A stretch of DNA of 64,000 nt, from NCBI GenBank assembly GCA_951804985.1, contig OX638130.1, forward strand, positions 77,680,583 to 77,744,582. Direction: 5' to 3'. Each line of letters begins with the position of its first letter. The first letter of the stretch is position 1. A model generated the notes under the pieces. The model saw only the letters and a list, made by a program, of their open reading frames with translations, was not told the DNA's origin and made no database searches. Origin of the DNA: Dryomyza anilis. Taxonomy: Eukaryota > Arthropoda > Insecta > Diptera > Dryomyzidae. Positions 25,561 through 36,391 of this stretch are shown here, piece after piece. The position numbers were made by a program, and so were the translations under genes.

Positions 25561-26940
25561 TTGATCTCATTGTCCAGTTTAATGTTCTCCTTTTTTCGGC
25601 GAACCACCCGACACTAACGTTGACTCATCTGTCATACGTTCGACAACTTGCATTTTCTTTAGGTCGTGTGTTGTTGTGTGAGCCGACATCGTGCAGACGA
25701 TGTCAACTGTGTTGGTGCACGCAGCGTTCTCCTTGCGCACACACCACTTATCGTCGATGGTCTTTGATTTGAGCTGCATTACCTCGTCCTTGTCCATCTT
25801 CATGCCATGCCCCTCGATGGGAAACATAGCGCGCACATGTGGCAACAGCTTCTGTAACCTTAACATGTTCGAGCTTCTCGATTAGTTCGTCTTCCCAGAC
25901 CTCTTAGCGCACCAGACGCGACTCGTTTACCCACTCCTCTTGCTCGATTTATGGCAGTGGTTGTTATGGTTCGTTGGCTGAGAGCTGGAGAAAGAAACAG
26001 CAACAGAAATAAAGTATTTTAGTGTTTCTTTCAAAACTTTTTATATATTTAAAATCTCCTGAAGTAAATTTAATATTTTGCCTTAATTAGTTTCTCCGCC
26101 TGCAAATTAAGGTTTAGAACTTCGCCCGAATAAGCGTTCAATTCGCCCTACAGATAGCTATGACGTTGCAACGGCGTCTGTGCAGAAGGCTCATCGTTGC
26201 CGTAGTCTTTCGAGTTAACCAGGGAAATGTTTTCGTTCAGCCATGACTCACCCTCATTTGCATCCCTATATAATTTGCATCCGTATATAATTAAACAGAT
26301 CCTCCAATGCTTGTCGTCGATTAGTTTCTTGCCCGCCTCAGACATTTGCGCGGACTTGGGTTTGCAAACGTTGAGAGCCTTGTGAGAGCATGCTGCAGAA
26401 AGAGCACAACACGTAGATGGCCGTAATTCCGGTTTTGGAGATGCCTTGTTTGTCGACCAGCTCTCTTTGTTGTCGCAATTGTCCATAGCAGGCACGTGCT
26501 TCCTCGAGACTTGCACGACGCTTGGCACAGAGTTTTATTAACCTAACATTTTTATAAAATAAAAATAAGTAAAACATTATTAATAAATGACCACGCTACA
26601 CTTACATTGCATACGCATTGTCCATCACGTCCGTTCGCTGCAAAAACAGCACTACATCCTATTGCTCGGAGTTTTTGTAGGGCTGTCCCAAGCGATTGAA
26701 TCGCTTCAATGTTTCGACAAACATGCAATTCTTGCAACAAATGCGCCTGCAGCAGCTCCTTGACGGCTTTGGTGGTGCTCGAATTTTCACGCAACATAGT
26801 CCTTAGCTGATCATTTGCGACAGATTTTTTTTTTTGTTTTCCAACAGCTCCAACAATTTGCGCACTTATCCATAATCTTGGGTTCGCGTTTCTTAACGCG
26901 TTCCTTGCCGTGATAGTGTTCACGTTTCAGCCTAAGTCAT
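25560..26940 (-). pseudogene. kst: Beta-heavy spectrin (karst) remnant: spectrin repeats plus SH3
   Basis: Minus strand, read from 26940 down. RVKKREPKIMDKCAKLLELL and a QLRTMLRENSSTTKAVKELL block begin it. Then come a spectrin-repeat-like LCAKRRASLEEARACYGQL, DKQGISKTGITA, KSAQMSEAGKKLIDDKHWRI and ESWLNENISLVNSKDYGNDE. Next is EEWVNESRLV around 25930, then an SH3 domain (25650-25850) with VRAMFPIEGHGMKMDKDEVM and KSKTIDDKWCVRKEN, where the usual DDWW has become DDKW. Spectrin repeats followed by an SH3 inside repeat 5 are characteristic of the beta-heavy spectrin of the apical membrane skeleton. Frameshifts separate the pieces, and the introns (for instance near 26530-26600) are short. It lies at the right end of the 7.7 kb TIR element and points inward. 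Confidence 0.75.
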
Positions 26941-27301
26941 TAAAGCGTTCAACGAGCGCCACATTGAATATAACAGTATTTGTCTTTATTAAATTAAAAT
27001 AAAATGTTTTTTATTGAAATCTAACTAATATTCTCTATGCATGGTGCTTAATAAAATAATTTACTTTCACAATAGTAAAAATCAGCTGTTCACTGTCTAG
27101 TATCTAAATTCATATGTCTAAATTCATATGTCTAACTTCATGTGTCTAACTTTCATGCTACCACCAGTTTTGCTGGAGAACGCTATGGTTTTCAAGCTTA
27201 CAATTATAAAAAGTTGAACGCTTTTCTCCAGTGAAAGTTTCAATATCCATGTTCAAAATACATTCAAAAATCACTTCATATTTAAGTTTTTAGTTTATTG
27301 G

Positions 27302-27540
27302 GGTGTTGTATTTGTACTCAAAATGGTGGGACCTACAGTTTATAGCCGAATCCGAACGGTGGGTGAGAGCTTTTCATAGGCAATGTTTTTCTCTCGTAGG
27401 TTTGCCATTTACTGCCGAGAGGTAGCGCGGTATAGAAAAATGTTTCTATGAAAAGATGTTGTTAGCCCCCTGTCCAGGCTTGAACCGGGGATCATTCGTC
27501 TCGCAGTCCAACGCACTAACCACTGAGCTACCGCGGCTAT
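27302..27540 (-). mobile_element. tRNA-derived SINE, copy 1 (3' truncated)
   Basis: Minus strand. The tRNA-like head, with A-box sequence TAGCTCAGTGGTTAGTGCG and a B-box-like GGTTCAAGCC, lies at 27480-27540. The body (CATAGAAACATTTTTCTATA, the TAGGTCCCACCATTTTGAGT side) is shared with the copies at 29542, 48600 and 52437. It ends abruptly at 27301 in the large palindrome arm, without the (ATT)n tail of full copies. Confidence 0.85.
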
Positions 27541-28400
27541 AATAATATGTATAATAATATACATTTATTAAATAATAATATACATTTATTAAATTTTAAA
27601 GTTAATTTTTTTTTTGCCACCTAATAGCAGCAAAGTTCACTCCGCCCTTTATTGTATATGTTCCATTATCAGAATGAATAACTTATATATCACAGCATTG
27701 CGTCATATTATTGCGTATGTTCCTTGCATGTTATTAGTCACCTCTTTAAGACTACATATTATTAGTTTACAAAACTGGTGCCAGAGGTAACTTAAAAGGT
27801 ACACATATGCCACAATAATTTGTGGCAATTGTCGAGCCGTGGTTGCTCGGGAATCATACGTCAATCATACGATGAATATTGCTAGCAATTAACTTTTAAA
27901 TTTACGATTATTTATAGCAACCATCAATTAAACATCTTACAAATAGGAAGATAGTTGTTGAATATTTGGAAAAGGTACTCCATTAGAATTCGCGGAGTAA
28001 TTTTTATTGAATTGAAAGAAAATGAATCAAATGTATTTTTATTTATTATAGAATTAAAACAGTATCATGGTTATACATCGCCATCGTCTTTATTAATCCT
28101 TCGAAGGTAATTTTGTACAACGACTTGAGACATCTTCGCGTCATCAAAGTAAACTCTGAAAAAAAAATATTTTCCAACACGTGTTGATAATTTCAATCCC
28201 GGGAAATTTTACTTTTACTTTTACCATTAAAATGTATTATTTGATGATTTGACACTTTTAAATCATTGGATATACTTAATTGTTGTGTATAAATCGAGAG
28301 TAAAAAAAGTACGCTATTTTCCACTTTTATAGTAGTAAAATGTCAAAATAACTCAACAGTTTTGTTGCAAATGTCCAAGAACTCAAAATGTTTGCCATCA
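27541..28400. other. AT-rich spacer with partial copy of element E
   Basis: 27650-27851 matches the right part of the element at 40953-41717, up to its terminus GTGGTTGCTCGGG, in the same orientation. The left part is missing. The remainder is plain AT-rich sequence with no gene seen. Confidence 0.6.
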
Positions 28401-28401
28401 G

Positions 28402-28695
28402 TCAACTGTAAATATCTCAATTATCATTACTGTTGTTGCAAACATCTTGTAACTATCTGCATATATGCATATTAAAAAAAATTAATAGTTTTGCTGCAAC
28501 TTTATTGAAACTTATGGGATGTTTGAATATTTGCTACAATACGTAAATTCAACTGTAAATATCTCAATTATCATTACTGTTGTTGCAAACATCTCGTAAC
28601 TATCTGCATATATGCATATTAAAAAATATTAATAGTTTTGCTGCAACTTTATTGAAACTTATGGGATGTTTGAATATTTGCTACAATACGTAAAT
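28402..28695. repeat. Tandem duplication, two units of 147 bp
   Basis: The unit beginning TCAACTGTAAATATCTCAAT at 28402 recurs at 28549 with only a few differences (for example CATCTTGTAAC against CATCTCGTAAC). Both contain TATGCATATTAAAAAA and GGGATGTTTGAATATTTG. No coding potential. Confidence 0.88.
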
Positions 28696-28793
28696 TTAAA
28701 CAGATAGTTGCAGCAAGACTTTCATAAACATCTTATTTTCTTAGTGTACGTTTGATTATTTCTACATCAAAATAAATTGCACAATTTTAATGA

Positions 28794-28861
28794 ACAGCGG
28801 TCGAGTGGAAGTGTACTGGCTTTGCAATCCGAAGGAAGGGAGTTCAAATCACCATGGAACA
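28794..28861 (+). other. tRNA-like fragment, possible SINE head
   Basis: Contains a weak A-box-like GTCGAGTGGAAGTGTACTGG and a B-box-like AGTTCAAATCACC spaced as in a tRNA-derived promoter. The acceptor stem does not pair well, so it is not called as a tRNA gene. It may be an old SINE head of a family different from the 29542 copy. Confidence 0.25.
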
Positions 28862-29104
28862 TAGTCTTTAATGTTTTATCTTTAATGTTTTTTCAATTAA
28901 TAATAATTTAATGAAAATAATACAATTTTATTTAATTAATTTCAGAGCAGAAAAACGGAATAAAAAATTAATTATATAATTCAATAAAATATATATCATA
29001 AAAATATATGAATAATTTTTTTATTGTATTAACATTGTATAACTGTACTCTTAAAATTTTACACAGTTATTTTAAAAATTACGAATACAACATTTTATTG
29101 TACA

Positions 29105-29400
29105 CACAGAGAACTCAACCAACTAAATTGCCCTACCGAATCATTCAGTTGCGGCAAATAAAGTAGTTGCAATACCCTCCTAATTCGGTTGTACTAACCT
29201 TCTAGTCGGTGTGGCAACCTCATAATCTGTGATCATGAGGTTGTGACAACCTCCTAATCGGTGAACATGAGGTTGTGGTAACATTCAAAGCGGTGATCAT
29301 GAGGTTGCGACAACCTCCAAATTGGTGAGCATGAGGTTGTCGCAACCTCCTAGTCGGTAACCATGATGTTTTCTAATCGTCCAATTGAAATTTTATTATA
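29105..29400. repeat. Palindromic minisatellite GAGGTTG...CAACCTC
   Basis: After a TA and CACACAGAGAAC end, about five irregular units of roughly 40-45 bp carry GATCATGAGGTTGTGACAAC followed by CTCCTAATCGGTG. Each unit centres on the inverted repeat GAGGTTG(N)nCAACCTC. A single related unit (GGAGGTTGCCACAACCTCCT) occurs at 59570 next to the matching terminus TCTCTGTGTGTA. Probably internal repeats of a MITE family. Confidence 0.7.
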
Positions 29401-29541
29401 ACATAGTTATTTATGTATACAAAACTTATGATTCTATATGTATTATATTTGAGTAAAATTGTCGTGCACACAATTTAGAAGTATGTCTTCTAATTCATGC
29501 TCCCGAAAAAAAAAAATATAAAAAGATACATGTATATGCAT

Positions 29542-29818
29542 GTAGCCGCGGTAGCTCAGTGGTTAGTGCGTTGGACTGCGAGCCGAAAGGCTCCCGGTTC
29601 AAGCCTGGACTGAACCGGCTCAACATTTTTCTATACCGCGCTACCTCTCGGCAGTAAATGGCAAACCTACGAGAGTAAAACATTGCCTATGAAAAGCTAT
29701 CACCCGCCGTTCGGATTCGGCACTTTGAGTACAAATAGAACACGCACAGCTCAATATGGTGAGAGAGCTCGGCCTAAATCCTTATAGGAATGTAGAGTCA
29801 AACTATTATTATTATTAT
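29542..29818 (+). mobile_element. tRNA-derived SINE, copy 2 (full length, target duplication)
   Basis: Starts with the tRNA-like head GTAGCCGCGGTAGCTCAGTG and a B-box-like GGTTCAAGCCTGG, continues through the shared body, and ends in (ATT)n. TATATGCATG flanks both ends (about 29533-29542 and 29815-29826), a target duplication of about 10 bp as expected for LINE-mobilised SINEs. No protein is encoded; a 62-codon open frame on the other strand is incidental. Confidence 0.9.
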
Positions 29819-29819
29819 A

Positions 29820-31472
29820 TGCATGCATTTACTTTTTATTTCCTCATAACCAATAAATAAAGAAAACTATTTCCATTGGTTACATATATTTTTTATTTAT
29901 ATTATATTTCACTATCTTATGAGCAATTTGTATTGAATAAATATATTATTTTATTAATATTTGTGTATTAATTTCGCATTTTTACTTAATTAATGAATTT
30001 CTTATTGTTTGCCACTTGTGAAAATTGTTGAAGTTATAAACCTTTTAAGGATTTATATAGTAATATGCTGTATATACTTACGCCCATTGAACCATATAAA
30101 AGCTGCATAAGTACTTTAAGAGCTTTTTTACGGTAAAAAGTACTAAATAAGAATGTCGTGGCTTTCTTTACACCACATTTAGATAGGATATTGTGCTACT
30201 TCGGAGACCAGCGAAGAAGTCAAAACTTCGTTCGTAGCATACACAAGGTACGATTTTGGCACAATCAAACCAACCCAACCGCTCATGGGCGGTATATATA
30301 TATTTTGTTAGATGAACAAATTTATTTTGTTCGATGAACAAATTTATTTTGTTGGATTTGATACAACACACCCAACTCAACCGTCCATGGGCGGTATATA
30401 TTGGTCAAAAACAAAGACCCCGCAAATTTGAAAGATGGTTGCTACCAACATTTATCGTATTTGACGTATGTTTGAGAGATGGTTGTCTCAAATACGATCT
30501 AAATAATTTGTAAATAACTTGATATTTAGGGCTGTGATATTTCTGGTAATCATCTTTGTTTTCTTAGTGTGAGTACTGAACAATGACTGGTACGGATTAC
30601 AAAATATTTGTGGTAATTAGTTGGCAAATAAGTATTTTTCGCACGATATAGAACAAACACTTTAATGGCAAATGTGTGGCTACCACTTAAGTTGCGTAAA
30701 AGTGATTACTTGGGCGTGGATGCCGCTAAAGTGGTTAGTTGGCTGTTTGCAAGGTGTATTAAGGAAGGTGAGGAAATTTTAGAGAGCCCAAAAAATTTGA
30801 GAACATTTCAACCCACGTATGCCTTTTTTTTATTTGTCAATGCCAGCTAACGTTATTTAATTCTAATTTGTCTTAATTTTTAAACTCTTATTTGTATGAC
30901 GTAAAATGTCATTTCAATATATATATTTTTTTATTGCTTACATTTTTCTTTTTGTATTTTTATATATTTTTAAATTTGACAAAAAAAAAATTTACGATAA
31001 AATTTTTAAAAGTGAACTCCTTTTCGACTTTCCTCACCTTACTTAATACACCAGGGATGTTTGTATTTGCTCTCGCCATGGTCTGTACAGGCCTTTACAC
31101 GAATATATTTCCCAGTGACTCGTTCTGATGGAATCAACTCCTCTTTCCGTTAAAAAAGTAGGAGCATTCGTAGTTCTTTGTCAGAACCCTGCTCAGAAAT
31201 CGGAGCGAAATAGGTTCGGCTGACGCCTTAACGGAACATAGAACTCCAATGGAATTTCACGTTCTCTTTCTGACCGAGTTTCTGACAAAATTTTCTCCTA
31301 AGAAAAAATTTTAACAAAACTTTTGTTTCTTCTCTCTCTCCGCTCTATCATATTCTGACATTAATTTTATCAGAATAGAATGTCATATTCGCGCGACAAC
31401 TCTGAGTTAAAGCTGAAATTAAAAAGCAACAAAATGACGTATAATGCAAATGTTTGTTATTTTACAATACAA
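29820..31472. other. AT-rich intergenic stretch with fragments of element E
   Basis: 30598-30714 is the reverse complement of 40953-41068, the left end of element E, including the terminus GTGATTACTTGGG. Two copies of a 30-bp motif ending CATGGGCGGTATATA occur near 30290 and 30400. Around 31130-31380 lies GC-richer non-coding sequence. No gene recognised. Confidence 0.5.
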
Positions 31473-33787
31473 CCCAAGAAACATTTATACGGAGCCTACG
31501 ACACACAAGGAATCAGAAAACCGTTATTGACGGCATGTTTATGGAGCATTGAGCAAGTATCCGTCGTAGCATATACGATTACGCACAGTAAACGTACCGT
31601 CAAAACGGACGACTCCGTTAGAATTCCGTTTTGCTCCGTAATTTTAATAACTCCGTATGATTGCCGTTTTGTTGTAGTCGTTTACGGTTCCGTTGAAACG
31701 GAGTACTCCGTAAATTTTCCGTTTATACTCCAACTCAACGGCACCGATTTTCTTCCGTTATTAGTTTATTTTTGAAAAGTGAATTCATTTGATTTCGTGA
31801 ACAATACAATAAGCTTGGAGGAGCGCTGATGGCGCATGCAAACAAGCTGAAAACCAAACAAGATAAGTGAATCAAATATATATGATACAAATAGTATAAG
31901 TTTTTATACAAAACATCTTTTCAGAATGGCTTCAAACTGCATTTAATTCAACAAGGACTTGCTATGACCAGCAAAATAGAAAACCCTTAGCACGCGTGCG
32001 AAAATGATAAGTATGGCGCGAGAGGCAACGACGATGTCGAAGAACTGTTGGTCGGAAACAGCCTCTGCATCAAGTTGTACATCTTCGAATTGTTTGCATT
32101 TCTTCAGACTGATTCGATGGTGGGTTGATGCGCCTCAAGTTCCGAATTGCAATGGATAGTCGTTGTCGCGAGCACAAAGAGGACGACGAAAATTTGAAAA
32201 AATGAACAGGGTGTTTCAGAGACCAAAAAATGCATTTTAAATACATTTAATATGCATTTTAGAGCCTTGTACTAAACATTAGTGGCTCTAACTAGCATTA
32301 TTATGGTGCAAAAAATTACCAAGCATAATACAAAAAATAGTTTGAAGCAATAAAAAATCCCGTTTAGTTAATAAAGACAACTTTCTAAAACCATACAAAT
32401 GTGGTCATGCTAGTTTTTCACCGTTGCTGATGGTAAAAAGCAATCGTTTACGAAAAGGGCATATGCTATCTTATAGCCAATTAAATTCCCCATCTAATGG
32501 TGTGGTTGTCATTTCTGGGTTTTACTTCAGATAGGAGCTATAGACGCCTCCATCTGAATCTTCCAGTTTCTTCAGTTTACCAAGTAGGTGACAAGAAGTG
32601 ACAACTGCACCATTAGATGGGGAATTTAATTAGCTGTAAGATAGCATATGCCCCTTTCGTAAACGATTGCTTTTTACCATCAGCAACGGTGAAAAACTGA
32701 CATGGCCATGTTGGTGGATCCACCACTAGATTCCATACCAAGTACATGACGAACATGATATTGGCATCAAAAAATCAGGAAAAATGAGTAGATTAAGATG
32801 GCTTACTAAGTTTTCGTACACGATTGATTTTTACTATCAGCAACGGTGAAAAACCTACTTGGTAAACTGAAGAAACTGGAAGATTCAGATGGAGGCGTCT
32901 ATAGCTCCTATTTTTCATATGCGGTATTTTTAATAGTTGCGGGAAAGGGGTAATTTTGTAACATAATATGTGGTATACATCGTTTTACAATTTTTTCCAC
33001 ACAATGGAAAAAAATGTCTTATTCGTATTAAATTTAATTTAAATATTAGTTTATTTCTGGTAATTTTCAATTACTATACTATTCTTTACATGGGATTTAT
33101 ATTCTATTGACGTGTGTTTTAAATAAGTTCTTGTGATTTTATTATTTTTGTTAAAATTAATAATATATATTTTTTTATTTATTTACAGATGTTTATATCA
33201 AAAAAAAGATAGAAATCTTAAAACGGCATTTCAACGAATTACAGTACTTAACCGACATTACCTGTATATAATTTATATAATGTTGTAATATTTTTTTAAT
33301 ACTTAATTTTGTAATTATTTTTAATTTGTTGTAAAATAATAATATGCAAAATGTAATTTTGTATGGCATGAAAAGGTCTTTTTAATTTATTCATTCCGTT
33401 TTACATACAATTATAAGGTACGTTAACAGACCGTCGAAACGCAATATCAACGGACTCACTCCGTATTTTGTCCAGAATGGCAGTCCGTTAAAGGACCGTC
33501 GAAAAATAATATCAACGGATTCACTCCGTATTTCATCCAGTATGACGGTCCGTAAACGTACCGTCGAAACGTACTCTCAACGGACTCACTCCGATTGTCA
33601 TCCAGTATGACGGTCCGTTAACGTACCGTCAAAACGTACTCTCAACGGATTCGAAATCCGTTTCGATGTTCCTCTTTATCCGTTCACTGGACCGTTTTCT
33701 TATCCAGAAAACGGAACGTTTACGGAATCGTATTCCGTATTGCTGTTCCGTATACGGCACCGTTAACGGACCGTTTTGTTTCTTGGG
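31473..33787. mobile_element. 2.3 kb TIR element M with CCGT-rich subterminal repeats
   Basis: The ends CCCAAGAAACATTTATACGG and, read inward from the right, CCCAAGAAACAAAACGGTCC form short terminal inverted repeats flanked by AA on both sides. Both subterminal regions (31580-31760 and 33420-33780) are crowded with CCGTTAACGG, ACGGACTCACTCCGT and related words. At the right they form 3-4 irregular units of about 60 bp (GTACCGTCGAAACG, then CTCAACGGA, then TCATCCAGTATGACGGTCCG). Such clusters are often transposase-binding sites. The centre is AT-rich and contains a foldback. Open frames crossing the repeats show no recognisable protein. Confidence 0.65.
32408..32925. repeat. Interleaved inverted repeats inside element M
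   Basis: TTTTTCACCGTTGCTGATGG followed by TAAAAAGCAATCGTTTACGA (from about 32415) recurs inverted at 32655-32700. A second arm pair, GGAGCTATAGACGCCTCCAT to AGTTTACCAAGTAGGT (32535-32590), recurs inverted at 32860-32912. The first pair encloses one arm of the second, so the strand could fold in two alternative ways. Confidence 0.8.
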
Positions 33788-33887
33788 AAGTATATTTTTA
33801 TTAAGTTGTTTAAATATTACATTGAATTATACATACAATAGAGGTGTATAACATAATTATTGAGTTGATTTTAATTATAATAAAAAT

Positions 33888-34457
<570 letters not shown>

Positions 34458-34479
34458 TTATATATTTATATATTCGGGA

Positions 34480-35830
34480 CTCTCCAGCTTGATGGCCTCG
34501 TTGCTGTAGATGTGTATTGGTATAAATACATCGTTGTCTAGAGCCACCTTCAGTTTGTTCAATATTTTATTGAAGAGGTGGTGGAAAATCACGTCCGAGA
34601 CGATTTATGCAGCCGATCAAACGTAGTATTTGCGTTGTAGACAGTGGATCCCAGCAGAATTTAACAATTTCTGAGCAGAAGAAGATTTAATTTGTATTAT
34701 TTAATAGAATAAGGCATTTTTCTATTAGCTGTGTATCAGTTATTTTCGGCAGTATAGTTTTCTCAATAATCGCCAAATATAAAACTTCATAAGTATTAAC
34801 TCGACTTTGCAGAACTCATCGGTGACATCGACAAAGATTTCTTCAGCTGCTTGCGCAAGTTGTTCTGCAGCCAAATTAGGTGATTTTACAAAAAATATAT
34901 AATTTTCTTACTAATTAAAAAAACCCACCTAGACTAGTCTTAAACTGTTCCATATAATGATCGGAAATTTCATCATCGCTGGACATTCCATCCAAGTGCG
35001 AGGCCAAGAGTTCGTTCTTTTCACGTTCACAGCGGTAACGCGTGCGTCTAACATCACTTTCAGCGGCACGACGCGCGGCTGCGGAATAGGTGGGTTCTGT
35101 GCAAGAGGAGAAATTGTATAAAGATTAATATGAAATAAGCCGCTAAGACGTACTTAAGGTCTCTGCCATTTCCTTGGCCTGAACGCGCACATCCTGTCGC
35201 CGGCACTCGAACAGGCCTGATGTTTGTACTGCGTTTGCATGGCCAATTTCTCTAAGTCACTGATGGCGACAAGCTGCAAAAGGCGGCGCAAATTATTTGC
35301 AATTATTTAAAACAAAGTAACAAACAAAAGGTACCTTTTCATTGAGACAATCCACCAAGTCTGAGACATAACAGTTGAGCTCCTGATAGAAACGATATTT
35401 GGCCGCTGCCGTGGGTGCGCGCTACGTGTACTTCTGCTGATCCATCTGCAGCTGCTGCAATTCGCTGGAGATGCGCTCAACGTCGGCGCTGTGCTTGGCA
35501 TTTAGTTCGCGTAGTTCTGCCAATCTGCAATAATTGCATGTTTTAAATAAATCAAAAACAATTACAGAGTATATAATTCATGTAAAATATTATCATGCCT
35601 GTTGCTAATGGTCTGTCGTATTTCATTGGGTGCATTTTGTTCTTATCCTGTTCGCTCTGTGTTGCACAGCATCTGCTGTGGCTTCTGCAACGCATTCTTG
35701 GCATACGCCTGATCCAGCAACGTCGATGTGGACTGTGGCACTATAGACTGTTCCAATGCGACGGCAGAGGATTTGATGACAAAGCGTGACAATACTGACT
35801 CCTGCCATAACGCCAGTCGGCAATTTTCGG
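34480..35830 (-). pseudogene. PAXBP1/GCFC-family (GC-rich factor) remnant
   Basis: Minus strand. Upstream QSIVPQSTSTLLDQAYAKNA and NEIRQTISNR, then KHSADVERISSELQQLQMDQ, stop, then AAKYRFYQELNCYVSDLVDC and LNEK. This is like PAXBP1 just before its GCFC domain (YRFYQEMRGYV, then DLVECLNEK). Then come SAAARRAAESDVRRTRYRCE, REKNELLASHLDGMSSDDEI, AAEEIFVDVTDEFCKVELIL, and a C-terminal piece around [12 protein letters not shown]. Several intron-like AT-rich gaps of 50-80 bp separate the pieces, and there are stops and frameshifts. The living protein is a nuclear factor linked to the spliceosome and transcription. This copy is broken but kept its introns. Confidence 0.72.
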
Positions 35831-35831
35831 T

Positions 35832-36120
35832 TTAATTCTCGCCATTTTCGGAACCCACCTGCTTGATGTCCTCGTTGCTGTAGATGTGCAAAAGTTTGTC
35901 CTCGTCATCGGAGTCAAATAAGCGTGAGAAACGCAAAACGGGTCGGAAATTCAACAGTTCGCGCACATCGACATTGGCGTATTTTGAGGACAGCATAGCA
36001 GCGAGTAGAGGTATCGAGTTTGCGATCGGCGGCGGCTGTATATTAAACAAATTATTTTAGTATTTATCATTAATATCTTTTAAATTACTTACAACTTTTT
36101 TGAACGCACAACCGCGTTCA
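35832..36120 (-). pseudogene. TAF1 (TFIID 230-kDa subunit)-like N-terminal fragment
   Basis: Minus strand. The open part reads PPPIANSIPLLAAMLSSKYA, NVDVRELLNF and VLRFSRLF, as in the conserved TAF1 block that contains KYANVDVRELFP and KVLRFSRLFGPG; the GPGK end is lost. A 57-bp intron with GT..AG ends (36036-36092) precedes it. The first exon piece (36093-36120) abuts directly the repeat segment at 36120-36360. After the conserved block the frame runs on as DSDDEDKLLHIYSNEDIKQV and stops. The piece HIYSNE also occurs at the far end of the neighbouring PAXBP1 remnant (34490-34515), which hints that the two fragments are joined through a small repeat. Too short for function. Confidence 0.65.
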
Positions 36121-36360
36121 ATTGATAAGTAAAAAAAAATGAAAATTTTCTTGCTGACATTTAACTTGACGAACGAAAATGGCAGCCATTGAAAAATTCT
36201 CTCATAGAATAGAAGTTGAAAGTGGAAAAGGGTGAATTAACGAAACAGGGTTGCATCAATAGTCCAAAGCAAGGCAGAGCGGAGCTAACTTGTCACTGGG
36301 TTTCTGATGGATTATAATCAGTGTTGTTATTCTACCAATATTGTGATGAAAATACAATTT
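36120..36360 (+). repeat. Second copy of the 14160-14400 terminal segment
   Basis: Shares ATGAAAATTTTCTTGCTGAC, then ATTTAACTTGACG, AGCCATTGAAAAA, AATAGAAGTTGAAAGTGG, GGTTGCATCAATAGTCCAAA and GAGCGGAGCTAACTTGTCAC (with changes) with 14160-14400. In both places a minus-strand host gene fragment ends right at its left side. It is also similar to the arms of the foldback at 15918-16257. Confidence 0.7.
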
Positions 36361-36391
36361 TTAGCGGAAATTTTAGAGGGTTCAAAATCTA

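Larger units (their letters stand above)
19461..27163. mobile_element. 7.7 kb TIR element carrying host gene fragments (Pack-like)
   Basis: The left end reads TGGTAGCATGAAAGTTAGAC, then ACATGAAGTTAGACA. The right end is its reverse complement (27125-27163). CCAGTTT flanks both sides (19454-19460 and 27164-27170), and the match can be read as 7 to 9 bp. Without the element, the flanks join to give TACCAGTTTTGCTGGAGAAC, which is the complement of the left arm of the surrounding palindrome at about 14535-14553. The empty site is thus visible inside the window. The interior holds broken fragments of Pch2 and an ERGIC2-like gene on the plus strand near the left end and of karst on the minus strand near the right end. 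No transposase was seen. The superfamily is undecided. Confidence 0.75.
14160..27300. mobile_element. Giant inverted-repeat (foldback-like) element with nested insertions
   Basis: Left arm: 14160-14881 plus 15759-15917. Right arm, as reverse complement: 17119-17326, 19102-19460, and 27164-27300. The arms pair over long stretches: 14405-14552 with 27164-27300, 14545-14871 with 19137-19462, and 15759-15917 with 17119-17160, 17255-17326 and 19102-19135. Apart from the insertions (14882-15758, 15918-16257, 16260-17118, 17327-19101, 19461-27163) the arms meet at GGCACATATGTA / TACATATGTGCC, a near-perfect palindrome centre. The right arm is cut at 27300 by a SINE, so the true outer ends are unknown. 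The sequence at 14160-14400 also occurs at 36120-36360. No transposase was seen. Confidence 0.75.

Noticed and set aside
27470..27545. Genuine tRNA gene in the SINE heads (also 29542, 48840 and 52680)
   Set aside because: A- and B-box words are present, but the acceptor stem does not close and the same body sequence follows each; they are SINE promoters.
29495..29683. 62-codon minus-strand frame
   Set aside because: Entirely within a tRNA-derived SINE; similar sequence without a conserved frame occurs in the other copies.
31380..31775. 131-codon plus-strand frame
   Set aside because: Runs across the left terminus of element M and its ACGGA-type repeats; no recognisable domain, and composition follows the repeat words.
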